DNA from: Oscillospiraceae bacterium
Lineage (GTDB): Bacteria; Bacillota; Clostridia; Oscillospirales; Ruminococcaceae
NCBI GenBank assembly: GCA_017555565.1
Contig: JAFZGF010000026.1
Coordinates: 1-41,633, forward strand
Direction: 5' to 3'
DNA: 41,633 nt
Position 1 is the first letter of the stretch. The number at the start of each line of letters is the position of its first letter. The translations under genes were made by a program, and so were the position numbers. Below are positions 24,756 through 32,277 of this stretch, one piece after another. Under the pieces are notes generated by a model. It did not search any database. It saw nothing but the letters and a program-made list of their open reading frames with translations, and had not been told where the DNA came from.

Positions 24756-26021
24756 CTATTTTATATACATCATACCATTGGTAATATATTCGCGCTGGTC
24801 AGCGGCAACACTTTCGTCAAATGTTATCCTTACCTGCAATGTGCCCGAACTGGCCATAGACTGATCGTCTTCCAGCTGGTAACTGTAACCTGTTGAAAGC
24901 AGGTCAAACTGTGCTAACACAGTTTCGTCAGAAATTTTCACAACCTGCCATATGTTTTTATCTTCTCCATACCTCAGACTCACCAGATCCTGCCAGTTGT
25001 CAGGGAGCGGGAAATAAATACCGCTGTCTGCCTCGCAGAAACCATAGTATTTTCGCACAGGCTCATTGTACAGAAAGCCTGTCCACTCCATAAATTTCAG
25101 ATTTTCACTTAGTGAAAAATCGCTGAGTATAACAGTAGGCGTTTCAGCAAAACCATCTCCGTCCACATCCTTGCTGTTGAGGCTGTAGTCATAAACCCAT
25201 CGTTTCTGCACCACTTCCGGATCAAGAACTGTTTTAAGATTATAGTCCTCGTAATATACAGCCTGGGTATAAACACGGAAGTAGCTGTCAGTATAGTCCA
25301 GCAAAATAGCATTTTTATCTGAGAAATCAGTATCACTGACAATGATGTTTGTCACTCTTGAATTAGGAACTGAAAGCTGTTTTGCCGCCACAACTGCCAG
25401 TGCGGAATTTCCCTGGTTGCTGAGAATACGCAATTGTGTATGTTTATTGTCAGAGTTTATGCCTGCCAGCACGATATCGCTGACATCATCTCCCGTAACA
25501 TCTTCTACAATAAAATCCTGGCAAGACCGGTATTCCATCTCTTTTATATTTTCATCATCGGCAGAATACACAGCAAGTATTTTTTCACTGCTGTCTGCAA
25601 AGGTATAACCCACAATAATCTGCCTGCCATTTTCTCCATCCAGGTTGGCAAATATTATTTTGTAAATTTCTGTGCCGTAGCCCTCGCTGTCATAATCAAT
25701 GTGCCAGCCTTCATCAGAAGCTGTAAGCACCGCCATGCGTACATTGCCACCCTGGCCAGGTGCAGTATACATCACAACCGCCTGGTCCGTGCCGTCACCT
25801 GAAAGATCTGTTATCTGTACCGGTGAAACATTTTCGCCCTGCTTTGGATATTTAAGGATAATCTCCCGTCCCAGATGGGCTTTGATACACTCTACTATTT
25901 CACTTTCTCTCTGGGAAAGTTTAGGAGAAGACAGCAGATTTATTATATTGTCTTTGTTTGCAAATCCACTGCAACCGCTGAGTGTAAGCAAAACAAGCAA
26001 CAAAGCAAGAAATCTTTTCAT
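24756..26021 (-). CDS. Lipoprotein with FG-GAP-like repeats
   Basis: A 421-residue predicted lipoprotein with lipobox TLSGCSG, lipidated Cys at about residue 17. Several repeats contain calcium-loop-like motifs: DLSGDGTDQAVV, DVTGDDVSDIVL, and DVDGDGFAETPTVIL, plus the weaker NLDGENGRQIIVG. This resembles an FG-GAP/VCBS beta-propeller outside the membrane. It is the first gene of an operon with a two-component system, nine bases before the response regulator. It could be an extracytoplasmic sensor accessory for the histidine kinase (inference). AAAGGA precedes the ATG. No enzymatic motif was seen. Confidence 0.82.
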   Translation of the reverse strand: MKRFLALLLVLLTLSGCSGFANKDNIINLLSSPKLSQRESEIVECIKAHLGREIILKYPKQGENVSPVQITDLSGDGTDQAVVMYTAPGQGGNVRMAVLTASDEGWHIDYDSEGYGTEIYKIIFANLDGENGRQIIVGYTFADSSEKILAVYSADDENIKEMEYRSCQDFIVEDVTGDDVSDIVLAGINSDNKHTQLRILSNQGNSALAVVAAKQLSVPNSRVTNIIVSDTDFSDKNAILLDYTDSYFRVYTQAVYYEDYNLKTVLDPEVVQKRWVYDYSLNSKDVDGDGFAETPTVILSDFSLSENLKFMEWTGFLYNEPVRKYYGFCEADSGIYFPLPDNWQDLVSLRYGEDKNIWQVVKISDETVLAQFDLLSTGYSYQLEDDQSMASSGTLQVRITFDESVAADQREYITNGMMYIK

Positions 26022-26055
26022 ACAAATCCTTTCAGCATATTAATGAGCATAATTA

Positions 26056-26084
26056 ATTATATTTTATCACTAAAACAGCAATAA
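26056..26084 (-). promoter_or_regulatory. Promoter of the lipoprotein/two-component operon
   Basis: On the minus strand TTATTG (26084-26079), 17 bases, TATAAT (26061-26056). The -35 lies inside the 3' end of the ZIP transporter gene. There is no terminator between, so read-through from the transporter gene is also possible. Confidence 0.5.
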
Positions 26085-26825
26085 GCCAATACTCATTACC
26101 GATATTCCTGATATTATACCACACAAAGTGTGTTTAATGTTTGATATTTCCACAGAATTAGGTATAAGCTCGCATACTGCAGTCTGACACATAACCCCTG
26201 CTACAACCGGCATAATACCATTGAGAAATGCGGTTGTAATATATTGGTGCATAATCAGAAACAGTATAACGCCACCCAGAGGCTCTGCCATACCTGCCCC
26301 AAAAGCCTGGGCAAATGCTTTTAGTTTACTGCCGCTTGCATACCACACGGGAGCGGCTATAGCCATACCCTCCGGAATATTATGCAATGCAACTGCCAAA
26401 GCCATTTTAAGCCCCATTCCTGTATTTTCTGCTGATGTGAAAAATGTAAGCACGCCTTCAGGCAGATTGTGCAGTATCATTACTGCAGTGGTAACTGCTG
26501 CCATCCTTTTGGCAGAAACAAGTCTGTCATCGTTGTATTTTCTTTCTCCGGTAGCAATCCCGGAAACAGCCCAGCCCATAATCCAGCCTGCAACGAAAAG
26601 AGACGTTACAGCTTTCAGCGCATTGATGCCATTCATATATACATAATATTTACCAAAACTTTCTGGAATTATGTCTGCAAGGGATACTGTAAGCATAACA
26701 CCGGCGGCAAACCCCTGGGAAAAAGCCATACCATCATCAGATATACCTTTTCGCAATATTACAATAACTGCGCCTAAAGCAGTGGATACACCTGCCATGG
26801 TGGAAACAAGCAAAGGATACAACAT
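26070..26825 (-). CDS. ZIP family metal transporter
   Basis: A 251-residue membrane protein of the ZIP/ZupT family, which takes up divalent metals such as zinc, iron or manganese. About eight membrane helices are expected. The two metal-site motifs are present: MILHNLPEGVLTF in helix IV and VALHNIPEGMAIA in helix V. The loop between the first helices is short. A further conserved stretch, EPLGGVILF, follows. The start has a modest AAGATGG ribosome binding site. It is upstream of the two-component operon on the same strand, 48 bases away, without a terminator between. Confidence 0.9.
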   Translation of the reverse strand: MLYPLLVSTMAGVSTALGAVIVILRKGISDDGMAFSQGFAAGVMLTVSLADIIPESFGKYYVYMNGINALKAVTSLFVAGWIMGWAVSGIATGERKYNDDRLVSAKRMAAVTTAVMILHNLPEGVLTFFTSAENTGMGLKMALAVALHNIPEGMAIAAPVWYASGSKLKAFAQAFGAGMAEPLGGVILFLIMHQYITTAFLNGIMPVVAGVMCQTAVCELIPNSVEISNIKHTLCGIISGISVMSIGLLLF

Positions 26826-26889
26826 AAAATTACCATCTTTCTTTTTTGATAAATTATATGCATATCATTTATCATTTAAAAACAAAAAA

Positions 26890-26913
26890 CTCCCCCGACA
26901 TAAGTCAGGGGAG
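26890..26913 (-). terminator. Terminator of the potABCD operon
   Basis: CTCCCC(C)GAC/GTC(A)GGGGAG around ATAA. The odd pair is a U-G wobble only in the minus-strand RNA, which continues TTTTTTGTTTTT. Confidence 0.9.
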
Positions 26914-26920
26914 AAATTAT

Positions 26921-28186
26921 TTAATATTCTATTCTCTTTTTGATCCGTCGGCTGCGGATAACGTTGATTGCAACAGTTGCAATTACAAGAATAAGGAACA
27001 CAGTAGGTGCAAACAGGTCGTTTGCAGTCTGGTTAAATGAACGGATGTCGCTCCAGGCTGTATCCATAGCTTTGCTGATTTCTTCATCAAGAATGGTGAA
27101 AACTTCAGTATTTGCCAAAACATCATCAGACGGATATGCAACAGGGTTGTTTTTCATATCTTCGTCCAGCAGTTCGTATGCACCCATATGTGGTGTAGGA
27201 TAATAGATGTATTCAGCATTTGCCAGGGCAACATCAACTTCGTTAAGGAAGTTGATATACATATGTGCTGCCAGTACATTCTGCGCATCTTTTGGAATAA
27301 CAGCTGCGTCTGTAAACATATTGGTACCTTCTACCGGCACAACAAAACCCAGGTCTGGGTTTTCTTCCATCATTGTCAGTGCGTCACCTGCGTAGTAAGG
27401 TGCCAGGGCGGCTTCGCCACCACACATCTTGTCAAAGATTTCATCGTTTACATAGGCCTGTACCACACCTTTCTGTGCGATAAGGTCTTCCATTGCAACT
27501 TCCACATCATCCAGTGTTTTTGGGTTAAGGGAACGTCCGTTTTTCAGCAGTGCAATGGCAAAAGCATCACGGCTGTTGCCAAACATAAGGATATCGTTGG
27601 CATATTCTTCATTCCACAGGTCAGCCCAGCTGGCAGGAACTTCGTTTACCAGTGTTGAGTTATATATGATACCTACTGTACCCCAGGTGTATGGCACGGA
27701 GTACACATTGCCAGGGTCATATTCCAGGTTCATATATTTTTCGCTGATGTACATAGTGGCGTTAGGGATAAGGCTCCAGTCCAGAGGCTGCAGCATATCT
27801 TCCTTGATCATTTTTGCAATCATATAGTCTGATGGAATAACCACGTCATAGATTGCGCCGCCGCTTTTCAGCTTTGTATACATACCCTCGTTGTTATCAA
27901 AGGTCTGATAGTTAACCTTGATACCTGTCAGGGCTTCAAATTCTTTATTTACATGCATTGCGCCATCCTGGCCCAGGGACATATATTCGCCCCAGTTGAA
28001 TACGTTCAGGGTAATACCCTGGCCTTCCAGCTGTTTCCAGTCGTATTCATCAGCCAGTTTTGCAGCTTCCAGCTTTGCAGTGTCTGGCTTAGGAGCAATC
28101 AGCAGCACATCGTTTGCCGCGAAAGCAGGCATTGCCATAGCTACTACAAGGCACAAAGCAACAATCAAACTAAAAACTCTTTTCAC
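26921..28186 (-). CDS. potD: Spermidine/putrescine-binding protein with C-terminal membrane anchor
   Basis: A 421-residue substrate-binding protein of the polyamine ABC importer. It starts with GTG, preceded by GAGGT. The signal peptide (about 1-23) ends MAMPAFA-A, a type I site, and has no lipobox. The PotD core runs from GITLNVFNWGEYMS to about residue 370, with FDNNEGMYTKLKSGGAIYDVVIPSDYMIAKM. After it, a predicted membrane helix PTVFLILVIATVAINVI (about 394-411) and RSRRIKKRI form a C-terminal stop-transfer anchor. So the protein would be held by its C-terminus rather than by lipid. It is the last gene of potABCD, five bases after potC. Confidence 0.93.
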   Translation of the reverse strand: MKRVFSLIVALCLVVAMAMPAFAANDVLLIAPKPDTAKLEAAKLADEYDWKQLEGQGITLNVFNWGEYMSLGQDGAMHVNKEFEALTGIKVNYQTFDNNEGMYTKLKSGGAIYDVVIPSDYMIAKMIKEDMLQPLDWSLIPNATMYISEKYMNLEYDPGNVYSVPYTWGTVGIIYNSTLVNEVPASWADLWNEEYANDILMFGNSRDAFAIALLKNGRSLNPKTLDDVEVAMEDLIAQKGVVQAYVNDEIFDKMCGGEAALAPYYAGDALTMMEENPDLGFVVPVEGTNMFTDAAVIPKDAQNVLAAHMYINFLNEVDVALANAEYIYYPTPHMGAYELLDEDMKNNPVAYPSDDVLANTEVFTILDEEISKAMDTAWSDIRSFNQTANDLFAPTVFLILVIATVAINVIRSRRIKKRIEY

Positions 28187-28191
28187 TTATT

Positions 28192-28980
28192 TTACCTCGT
28201 TACTTTCTTTTCATCTTTGATGCTCTTGATATTAACCGCAAACAGAATTGTCAGGATTACCAGGAACATAATAGTTGAAAGGGCGTACATTTCCGGACTT
28301 ACACGGCGGCGTGCCATTGCATAGATGGCAACAGGCAGTGTCTGTGCGTGACCGGAGTTGAAGTAAGAAATAATAAAGTCGTCAATAGAGAATGTAAGTG
28401 CCATAAGGAAGCCGGATATAATACCAGGCATAATTTCCGGTACAACAACCTTGAAGAAGGCCTGTGAAGGGTTACAGCCAAGGTCAAGGGCGGCTTCATA
28501 CACACGATAGTCCATCTGCTTCAGCTTTGGCATAACAGACAGAATAACATACGGTACGTTGAATGTGATATGTGAGATAAGCAGTGTACCCATACCGAAA
28601 TCAAAGTCAAACCAGCCTCTGAAAACGTTGAACAGCAGCAGCAATGAGATACCTGTGATGATATCAGGGTTTACAACCGGCATATAGCTGATGTTGATAA
28701 CCAGTGATTTTTCCCAGGCTTTCATAGCATCGATGCCCACAGCGGCTATTGTACCCAGAATTGTGGCAACTGTGGCCGCAATTACAGCAACAAACAGAGT
28801 AGTGATAAATGCTTTGATGATAGCTTCGTTTTTAAACAGTTCCACATACCATTTCAGTGTAAAGCCTGTCCATACAGTACGGCTTTTTGACTGGTTGAAT
28901 GAGAACGCGATCATAACGAAGATTGGCATATAAAGGAATGCCAGTATAACAGCCCAATAAGCTTTTTTCAGTAATTTCAT
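28192..28980 (-). CDS. potC: Spermidine/putrescine ABC transporter permease PotC
   Basis: A 262-residue inner-membrane permease with about six helices. The EAA loop that contacts the ATPase is in YEAALDLGCNPSQAFFKVVVPEIMPGI. It begins AYWAVILAFLYMPIFVMIAFSFNQSK, as PotC proteins do. It overlaps potB by one base (TAATG), so translation is coupled. With PotB it forms the polyamine channel, using PotA for energy and PotD for capture. Length is standard. Confidence 0.95.
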   Translation of the reverse strand: MKLLKKAYWAVILAFLYMPIFVMIAFSFNQSKSRTVWTGFTLKWYVELFKNEAIIKAFITTLFVAVIAATVATILGTIAAVGIDAMKAWEKSLVINISYMPVVNPDIITGISLLLLFNVFRGWFDFDFGMGTLLISHITFNVPYVILSVMPKLKQMDYRVYEAALDLGCNPSQAFFKVVVPEIMPGIISGFLMALTFSIDDFIISYFNSGHAQTLPVAIYAMARRRVSPEMYALSTIMFLVILTILFAVNIKSIKDEKKVTR

Positions 28981-29789
28981 TATAACAAGCCCTCCGAATC
29001 ATCATCGGCAAAGCCGTTTGTAACAGACATACACAGCAGTACCAGCACCATCAGAACAAGACTCATTGCAGAACCAAGGTGAGGGTTGTAGCTGTTGCCT
29101 AAAAATTGCAGGTCAATAAGGTCGCCGATCATAAAGGCAGAGTCGCCGCCCAGCATTCTGGAAATAACGAATGTGGAACAGGATGGCACAAATACCATTG
29201 TAATACCTGTGGTGATACCAGGCAGTGACAGCGGTAAAAGAACCTTTGTCAGCACGTGGTAAAGGTTGCCGCCCAGGTCCTGAGCTGCTTCAACCAGTGA
29301 ATGGTCGATTTTTACCATTGTAGAATACAGCGGCAGAATCATAAAAGGCAGGTAATTGTAAACCATACCCAGAATTACAGCGCCGTTGGTGTTGATCATA
29401 TTGAAAGGGCCAAGGCCGAACATACCGAAGAATTTGTTGATAAGACCGTTTCTTTCCAGAAGGCTCATCCAGGCGTATGTTCTCAGCAAAAAGTTCATCC
29501 ACATTGGCAGCATAATAACCATCATCATTACTTTCTGACGGTTTGCTTTCATACGGGACATAAAGTAGCTGACTGGATATGCCATAATAAGGCACACCAC
29601 AGTAGCCACGCCGGCCAGGATAATACTGCGCAGGAAAACAGGAGCGTAGGTTGACAAAGCGCTCATATTTTCAAAGGTAAAGTTACCCCGTTTGTCTGTG
29701 AATGCAAAATACACTACAAGGCACAAAGGGGCAAAGATAAATATTGCCATCCATAACAGATATGGCGCACTGATGTATTTTGTTTTCAT
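28980..29789 (-). CDS. potB: Spermidine/putrescine ABC transporter permease PotB
   Basis: A 269-residue permease with about six membrane helices. The EAA loop is VEAAQDLGGNLYHVLTKVLLPLSLPGI. Further family hallmarks are the N-terminal YLLWMAIFIFAPLCLVVYFAFTD and LPMWMNFLLRTYAW. It starts three bases after the potA stop, giving the usual A-B-C-D order. The partner is PotC. Nothing unusual was seen. Confidence 0.95.
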   Translation of the reverse strand: MKTKYISAPYLLWMAIFIFAPLCLVVYFAFTDKRGNFTFENMSALSTYAPVFLRSIILAGVATVVCLIMAYPVSYFMSRMKANRQKVMMMVIMLPMWMNFLLRTYAWMSLLERNGLINKFFGMFGLGPFNMINTNGAVILGMVYNYLPFMILPLYSTMVKIDHSLVEAAQDLGGNLYHVLTKVLLPLSLPGITTGITMVFVPSCSTFVISRMLGGDSAFMIGDLIDLQFLGNSYNPHLGSAMSLVLMVLVLLCMSVTNGFADDDSEGLL

Positions 29790-29792
29790 AGC

Positions 29793-30839
29793 TTAGTCCC
29801 TCATTCTCTTCATAATATGGATTTCTTCAGGACCGATGTTCATACCGATAAGTTCACCCACGTTCTGTTTCTGTGTGGAGTGAATAATCCAGTCAAAGCC
29901 ACCCTGTTCAACAGTGATTTCGTAGTGAACACCTTTGAACACAACGCTTTTTACAACGCCGGACAGCTGACCCTGGATAGCAGGAACAACCTCGATATCT
30001 TCAGGACGGATAACAACGTTAACAAGTTCGTTTGGTTTGAAGCCTTTGTCAACGCAGGTAAACTGTGTGCCGTTGATTTCCACCAGGAAGTCACGCACCA
30101 TAATGCCGTCCAGAATATTACTTTCACCGATAAAGTCAGCAACGAAGGCATTTACAGGTTCGTTATAGATATCCTGTGGAGTGCCAATCTGCTGAATGAT
30201 ACCGCCTTTCATAACAACAACGGTGTCAGACATGGTGAGAGCTTCTTCCTGGTCGTGTGTAACGTAGATAAATGTGATTTCAAGAGCCTGCTGAATTCTT
30301 TTCAGCTCTATCTGCATCTCTTTACGCAGTTTAAGGTCAAGTGCACCCAGAGGTTCGTCCAGCAGAAGAACCTTTGGCTGGTTAACCAGTGCGCGGGCGA
30401 TGGCAACACGCTGCTGCTGACCGCCGGAAAGAGTATTGATATCTCTTCTTGCAAAGTTTTTAAGACCTACGATTTCCAGCATTTCCAGAACACGGGTTTT
30501 GATTTCCTGGTCTGGCAGCTTTTTAAGGCGCAGGCCGAATGCGATGTTTTCGAATACGTTCAGATGAGAGAACAGAGCGTATTTCTGGAAAACAGTGTTT
30601 ACCTCTCTTTTGTAAGGAGGCAGGTTTGCGATGTCTTTGCCATCAAAAAAAACACTGCCGGATTTCGGTGTCTGGAAACCGCCAATGATACGCAAGGTAG
30701 TTGTTTTACCACAGCCGGATGGGCCCAGCAGTGTAACGAATTCCTTGTCGTGGATATCAAGTGACAGACCATTAAGGATATTTTCCCCGTCAAAATCTAC
30801 AACAATGTCTTTAAGGCTGATAATAATGTTATTGTCCAT
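29793..30839 (-). CDS. potA: Spermidine/putrescine ABC transporter ATP-binding protein PotA
   Basis: A 348-residue ABC ATPase that powers polyamine uptake. Walker A is [11 protein letters not shown] (about 37-47), the Q loop follows, the signature [15 protein letters not shown] is near 137 and Walker [13 protein letters not shown] near 158; the H loop is in [12 protein letters not shown]-terminal TOBE-like domain (about 270-348) includes [11 protein letters not shown]. The ATG follows AAAGGGG by nine bases. That ribosome binding site lies inside a long predicted stem in the leader, so initiation of the whole operon may be controlled at the RNA level. Confidence 0.96.
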   Translation of the reverse strand: MDNNIIISLKDIVVDFDGENILNGLSLDIHDKEFVTLLGPSGCGKTTTLRIIGGFQTPKSGSVFFDGKDIANLPPYKREVNTVFQKYALFSHLNVFENIAFGLRLKKLPDQEIKTRVLEMLEIVGLKNFARRDINTLSGGQQQRVAIARALVNQPKVLLLDEPLGALDLKLRKEMQIELKRIQQALEITFIYVTHDQEEALTMSDTVVVMKGGIIQQIGTPQDIYNEPVNAFVADFIGESNILDGIMVRDFLVEINGTQFTCVDKGFKPNELVNVVIRPEDIEVVPAIQGQLSGVVKSVVFKGVHYEITVEQGGFDWIIHSTQKQNVGELIGMNIGPEEIHIMKRMRD

Positions 30840-30848
30840 AATACAGAA

Positions 30849-30912
30849 CCCCTTTGCGGTAATATTCTACGTCTTTACGTAGCCAGCGCCAATTATACTA
30901 CCCCGCAAAAGG
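30849..30912 (-). promoter_or_regulatory. Structured potA leader sequestering the ribosome binding site
   Basis: Read on the minus strand, CCTTTTGCGG (30912-30903) pairs with CCGCAAAGGG (30859-30850). After a GG bulge, TAGTAT (30900-30895) pairs with ATATTA (30865-30860). A 12-base asymmetric loop, AATTGGCGCTGG, faces a single A. A terminal hairpin CTACGT-AAAG-ACGTAG (30882-30867) closes it. That makes 22 base pairs, two of them G-U wobbles that would be mismatched in the other strand's RNA. The AAAGGGG ribosome binding site lies in the right arm. No T-run follows, so control would act on translation. I know no named riboswitch that fits. Confidence 0.6.
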
Positions 30913-31044
30913 TTTGTTACACCGGCAGAAAACTGTCGGTTACAGCAGTACATACAACGCCAGTATGATATTAGATTTCTGTTAATTTAATGCCTTTATT
31001 CTTTAAAATAGCATAAGTCTAACAAGTCATTACATACTAAACCA

Positions 31045-31073
31045 ATTGTAAATTTTTTATGTATATTTGTCAA
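31045..31073 (-). promoter_or_regulatory. Promoter of the potABCD operon
   Basis: On the minus strand TTGACA (31073-31068), 17 bases, TACAAT (31050-31045), close to sigma-A consensus. Transcription from about 31038 gives a leader of about 200 bases before potA. Confidence 0.7.
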
Positions 31074-31128
31074 TAGGTATTCAGATAAATGTAAAATCAC
31101 GGTGTATTATGTGAATAAAAATAAAAAA

Positions 31129-31148
31129 GCAGGGGCAAAAGCCCCTGC
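31129..31148 (-). terminator. Terminator of the phosphoribosyltransferase gene
   Basis: A perfect 8-bp stem GCAGGGGC/GCCCCTGC with an AAAA loop. The minus strand continues TTTTTTATTTTTATT. Confidence 0.92.
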
Positions 31149-31168
31149 CTGAAATTTTGAATATTCTG

Positions 31169-31738
31169 TTAGCCAACAAAGATTGGCAGTTCGTTGAGAT
31201 AGTAAAGTTTATCGTTAGGAAAGTCTGTACCTTCACGAAGAACTGCAGCATAACCCACAACTTCTATATCACCGATTTTATCCAAAAGAACTTCCATAGC
31301 TTTGAATGTGCCGCCTGTGGAAACAACGTCATCCATCAGCAGTACTTTTTTGCCACGGATTTTTTCTGCATCTCTGATGTCAACAACCATTTTCTGCACT
31401 GCAGCTGTTGTAATGGATTTAACTTCTGTTTCGATAGCGTCCAGCATATATGCTTTTTTGCCTTTTCTGAAAACAACGAAATCTTTTTCGCCCAGCTGTG
31501 TGCAAACTGACTGTGCCAGTGGAAGAACTTTTGCTTCTGGTACTACAATGTAGTCATAGTCAACATCTTTGATTTTATCTGCCAGAACTTTTGCGCAGTA
31601 GTTTGTCAGTTCTGTGTCGCCCAGCAGAACAAAGCTGGCAATGTGCAGTGTTGGATGTACAGGTGCAATAATCAGGCGTTCTGTTCTGCCTGCAAGGTCG
31701 ATATCATAATAAGTCTGTCCTGTGTATGCTATTTCCAT
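31169..31738 (-). CDS. Adenine phosphoribosyltransferase-like protein
   Basis: A 189-residue type I phosphoribosyltransferase. The PRPP-binding motif is VLLMDDVVSTGGTFKAM (about 131-147), and YIVVPEAKVLPLAQSVC corresponds to the flexible-loop side. These enzymes join a purine base to PRPP, making AMP or a related nucleotide in salvage. Several similar proteins in Clostridia are annotated as adenine phosphoribosyltransferase, but xanthine or regulatory PRTases are not excluded. The N-terminal hood region (EIAYTGQTYYDIDLAGRTERL) is not a typical Apt sequence, so the base specificity is uncertain. AAGGAG precedes the ATG. The gene is monocistronic. Confidence 0.82.
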   Translation of the reverse strand: MEIAYTGQTYYDIDLAGRTERLIIAPVHPTLHIASFVLLGDTELTNYCAKVLADKIKDVDYDYIVVPEAKVLPLAQSVCTQLGEKDFVVFRKGKKAYMLDAIETEVKSITTAAVQKMVVDIRDAEKIRGKKVLLMDDVVSTGGTFKAMEVLLDKIGDIEVVGYAAVLREGTDFPNDKLYYLNELPIFVG

Positions 31739-31766
31739 AATTGTCTCCTTAACAATACGTCAGATT

Positions 31767-31825
31767 ATACAGTATTCTGTATTTCATTATACAATCAGTA
31801 TAAACAATATTTTGAAATTTTTCAA
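31767..31825 (-). promoter_or_regulatory. Promoter of the phosphoribosyltransferase gene with operator-like palindrome
   Basis: On the minus strand TTGAAA (31825-31820), 17 bases, TATACT (31802-31797). A perfect palindrome ATACAG-TATT-CTGTAT lies at 31767-31782, just past the expected start. It may be an operator or a 5' hairpin. Confidence 0.5.
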
Positions 31826-31840
31826 TAATTACTTTGTTTT

Positions 31841-31884
31841 TTGACTAAATTGTTGTACAATTATTTTATTGAAAACAATAAAAT
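31841..31884 (+). promoter_or_regulatory. Promoter area with two AT-rich palindromes
   Basis: TTGACT (31841-31846) is a fair -35, with a poor -10 around 31862-31867. AATTGT-TGT-ACAATT (31848-31862) lies between them. A second perfect 9-bp inverted repeat runs 31863-31884 (arms ATTTTATTG and CAATAAAAT, AAAA loop) and ends six bases before the ribosome binding site. Confidence 0.45.
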
Positions 31885-31900
31885 CAAAATGAGGAATATT

Positions 31901-32164
31901 ATGTTTGCTTTGGTTGCACTTATGGCCTTGTATCTTGGGGGCAGAAATATAAAAAATGCATTTGCACTGGCACCATTCGGCCAGTGGCAGTTTATCAACT
32001 GGTCGCTGTTTATCGTAGGTATACTGATGGTGCTGGCAGGTATTGCCTGTATTTGGCAGGCAGGCAAGGACTACAAAGCCAAAGAAGCTGAAATGGCTGA
32101 AAAGGAAAGAATCGAAAAAGAAAAACGCCAGCGGCAGTTTTACTATGATGAAACAGAAGAATAA
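31901..32164 (+). CDS. Small membrane protein with charged C-terminal tail
   Basis: An 87-residue protein with two membrane helices (about 2-14 and 30-52) and a C-terminal cytoplasmic tail. The tail is strongly charged and helical, with the KEAEMAEKERIEKEKRQRQ repeat-like pattern of K and E suggesting a single long helix or coiled coil. No family was recognised. Position 31901 is chosen because GAGGA lies five bases upstream; ATG 31889 has no ribosome binding site. It has its own terminator, so it is not cotranscribed with the following HTH gene. Confidence 0.65.
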   Translation: MFALVALMALYLGGRNIKNAFALAPFGQWQFINWSLFIVGILMVLAGIACIWQAGKDYKAKEAEMAEKERIEKEKRQRQFYYDETEE

Positions 32165-32177
32165 TCATATCATTTCG

Positions 32178-32204
32178 GGGATGCAGTAATCTGCATCCCT
32201 TTTG
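32178..32204 (+). terminator. Terminator after the small membrane protein gene
   Basis: A perfect 9-bp stem GGGATGCAG/CTGCATCCC with a TAAT loop, followed by TTTTG and further Ts. Confidence 0.92.
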
Positions 32205-32229
32205 TTTTGCAAAGTAAACGGATAGTTTA

Positions 32230-32258
32230 TTGTAAATATATCTATAAAAATTTATAAT
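32230..32258 (+). promoter_or_regulatory. Promoter of the HTH-desulfoferrodoxin gene
   Basis: TTGTAA (32230-32235), 17 bases, TATAAT (32253-32258). The ribosome binding site CGAGGTG follows within 8 bases, so the leader is very short. Confidence 0.65.
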
Positions 32259-32277
32259 TGTAACGAGGTGAATAAAA

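Larger units (their letters stand above)
30840..31168. other. Gene-free stretch between potA and phosphoribosyltransferase gene
   Basis: This 329-base gap holds the pot operon leader (about 200 bases), its promoter and the terminator of the upstream phosphoribosyltransferase gene. Besides the rod next to potA, a second minus-strand hairpin lies at 30921-30938: CCGACAG-TTTT-CTGCCGG with one A-C mismatch. It is flanked by TGTAAC on both sides. No coding frame is convincing here. Confidence 0.6.

Noticed and set aside
29817-30764. A 315-codon plus-strand frame opposite potA
   Set aside because: It is a shadow of the clear ABC ATPase gene; no ribosome binding site or recognisable domain.
30892-30897. 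TATAAT on the minus strand as the main potA -10
   Set aside because: Its -35 region is poor, and a near-consensus promoter lies at 31045-31073; it is kept only as a possible second promoter.
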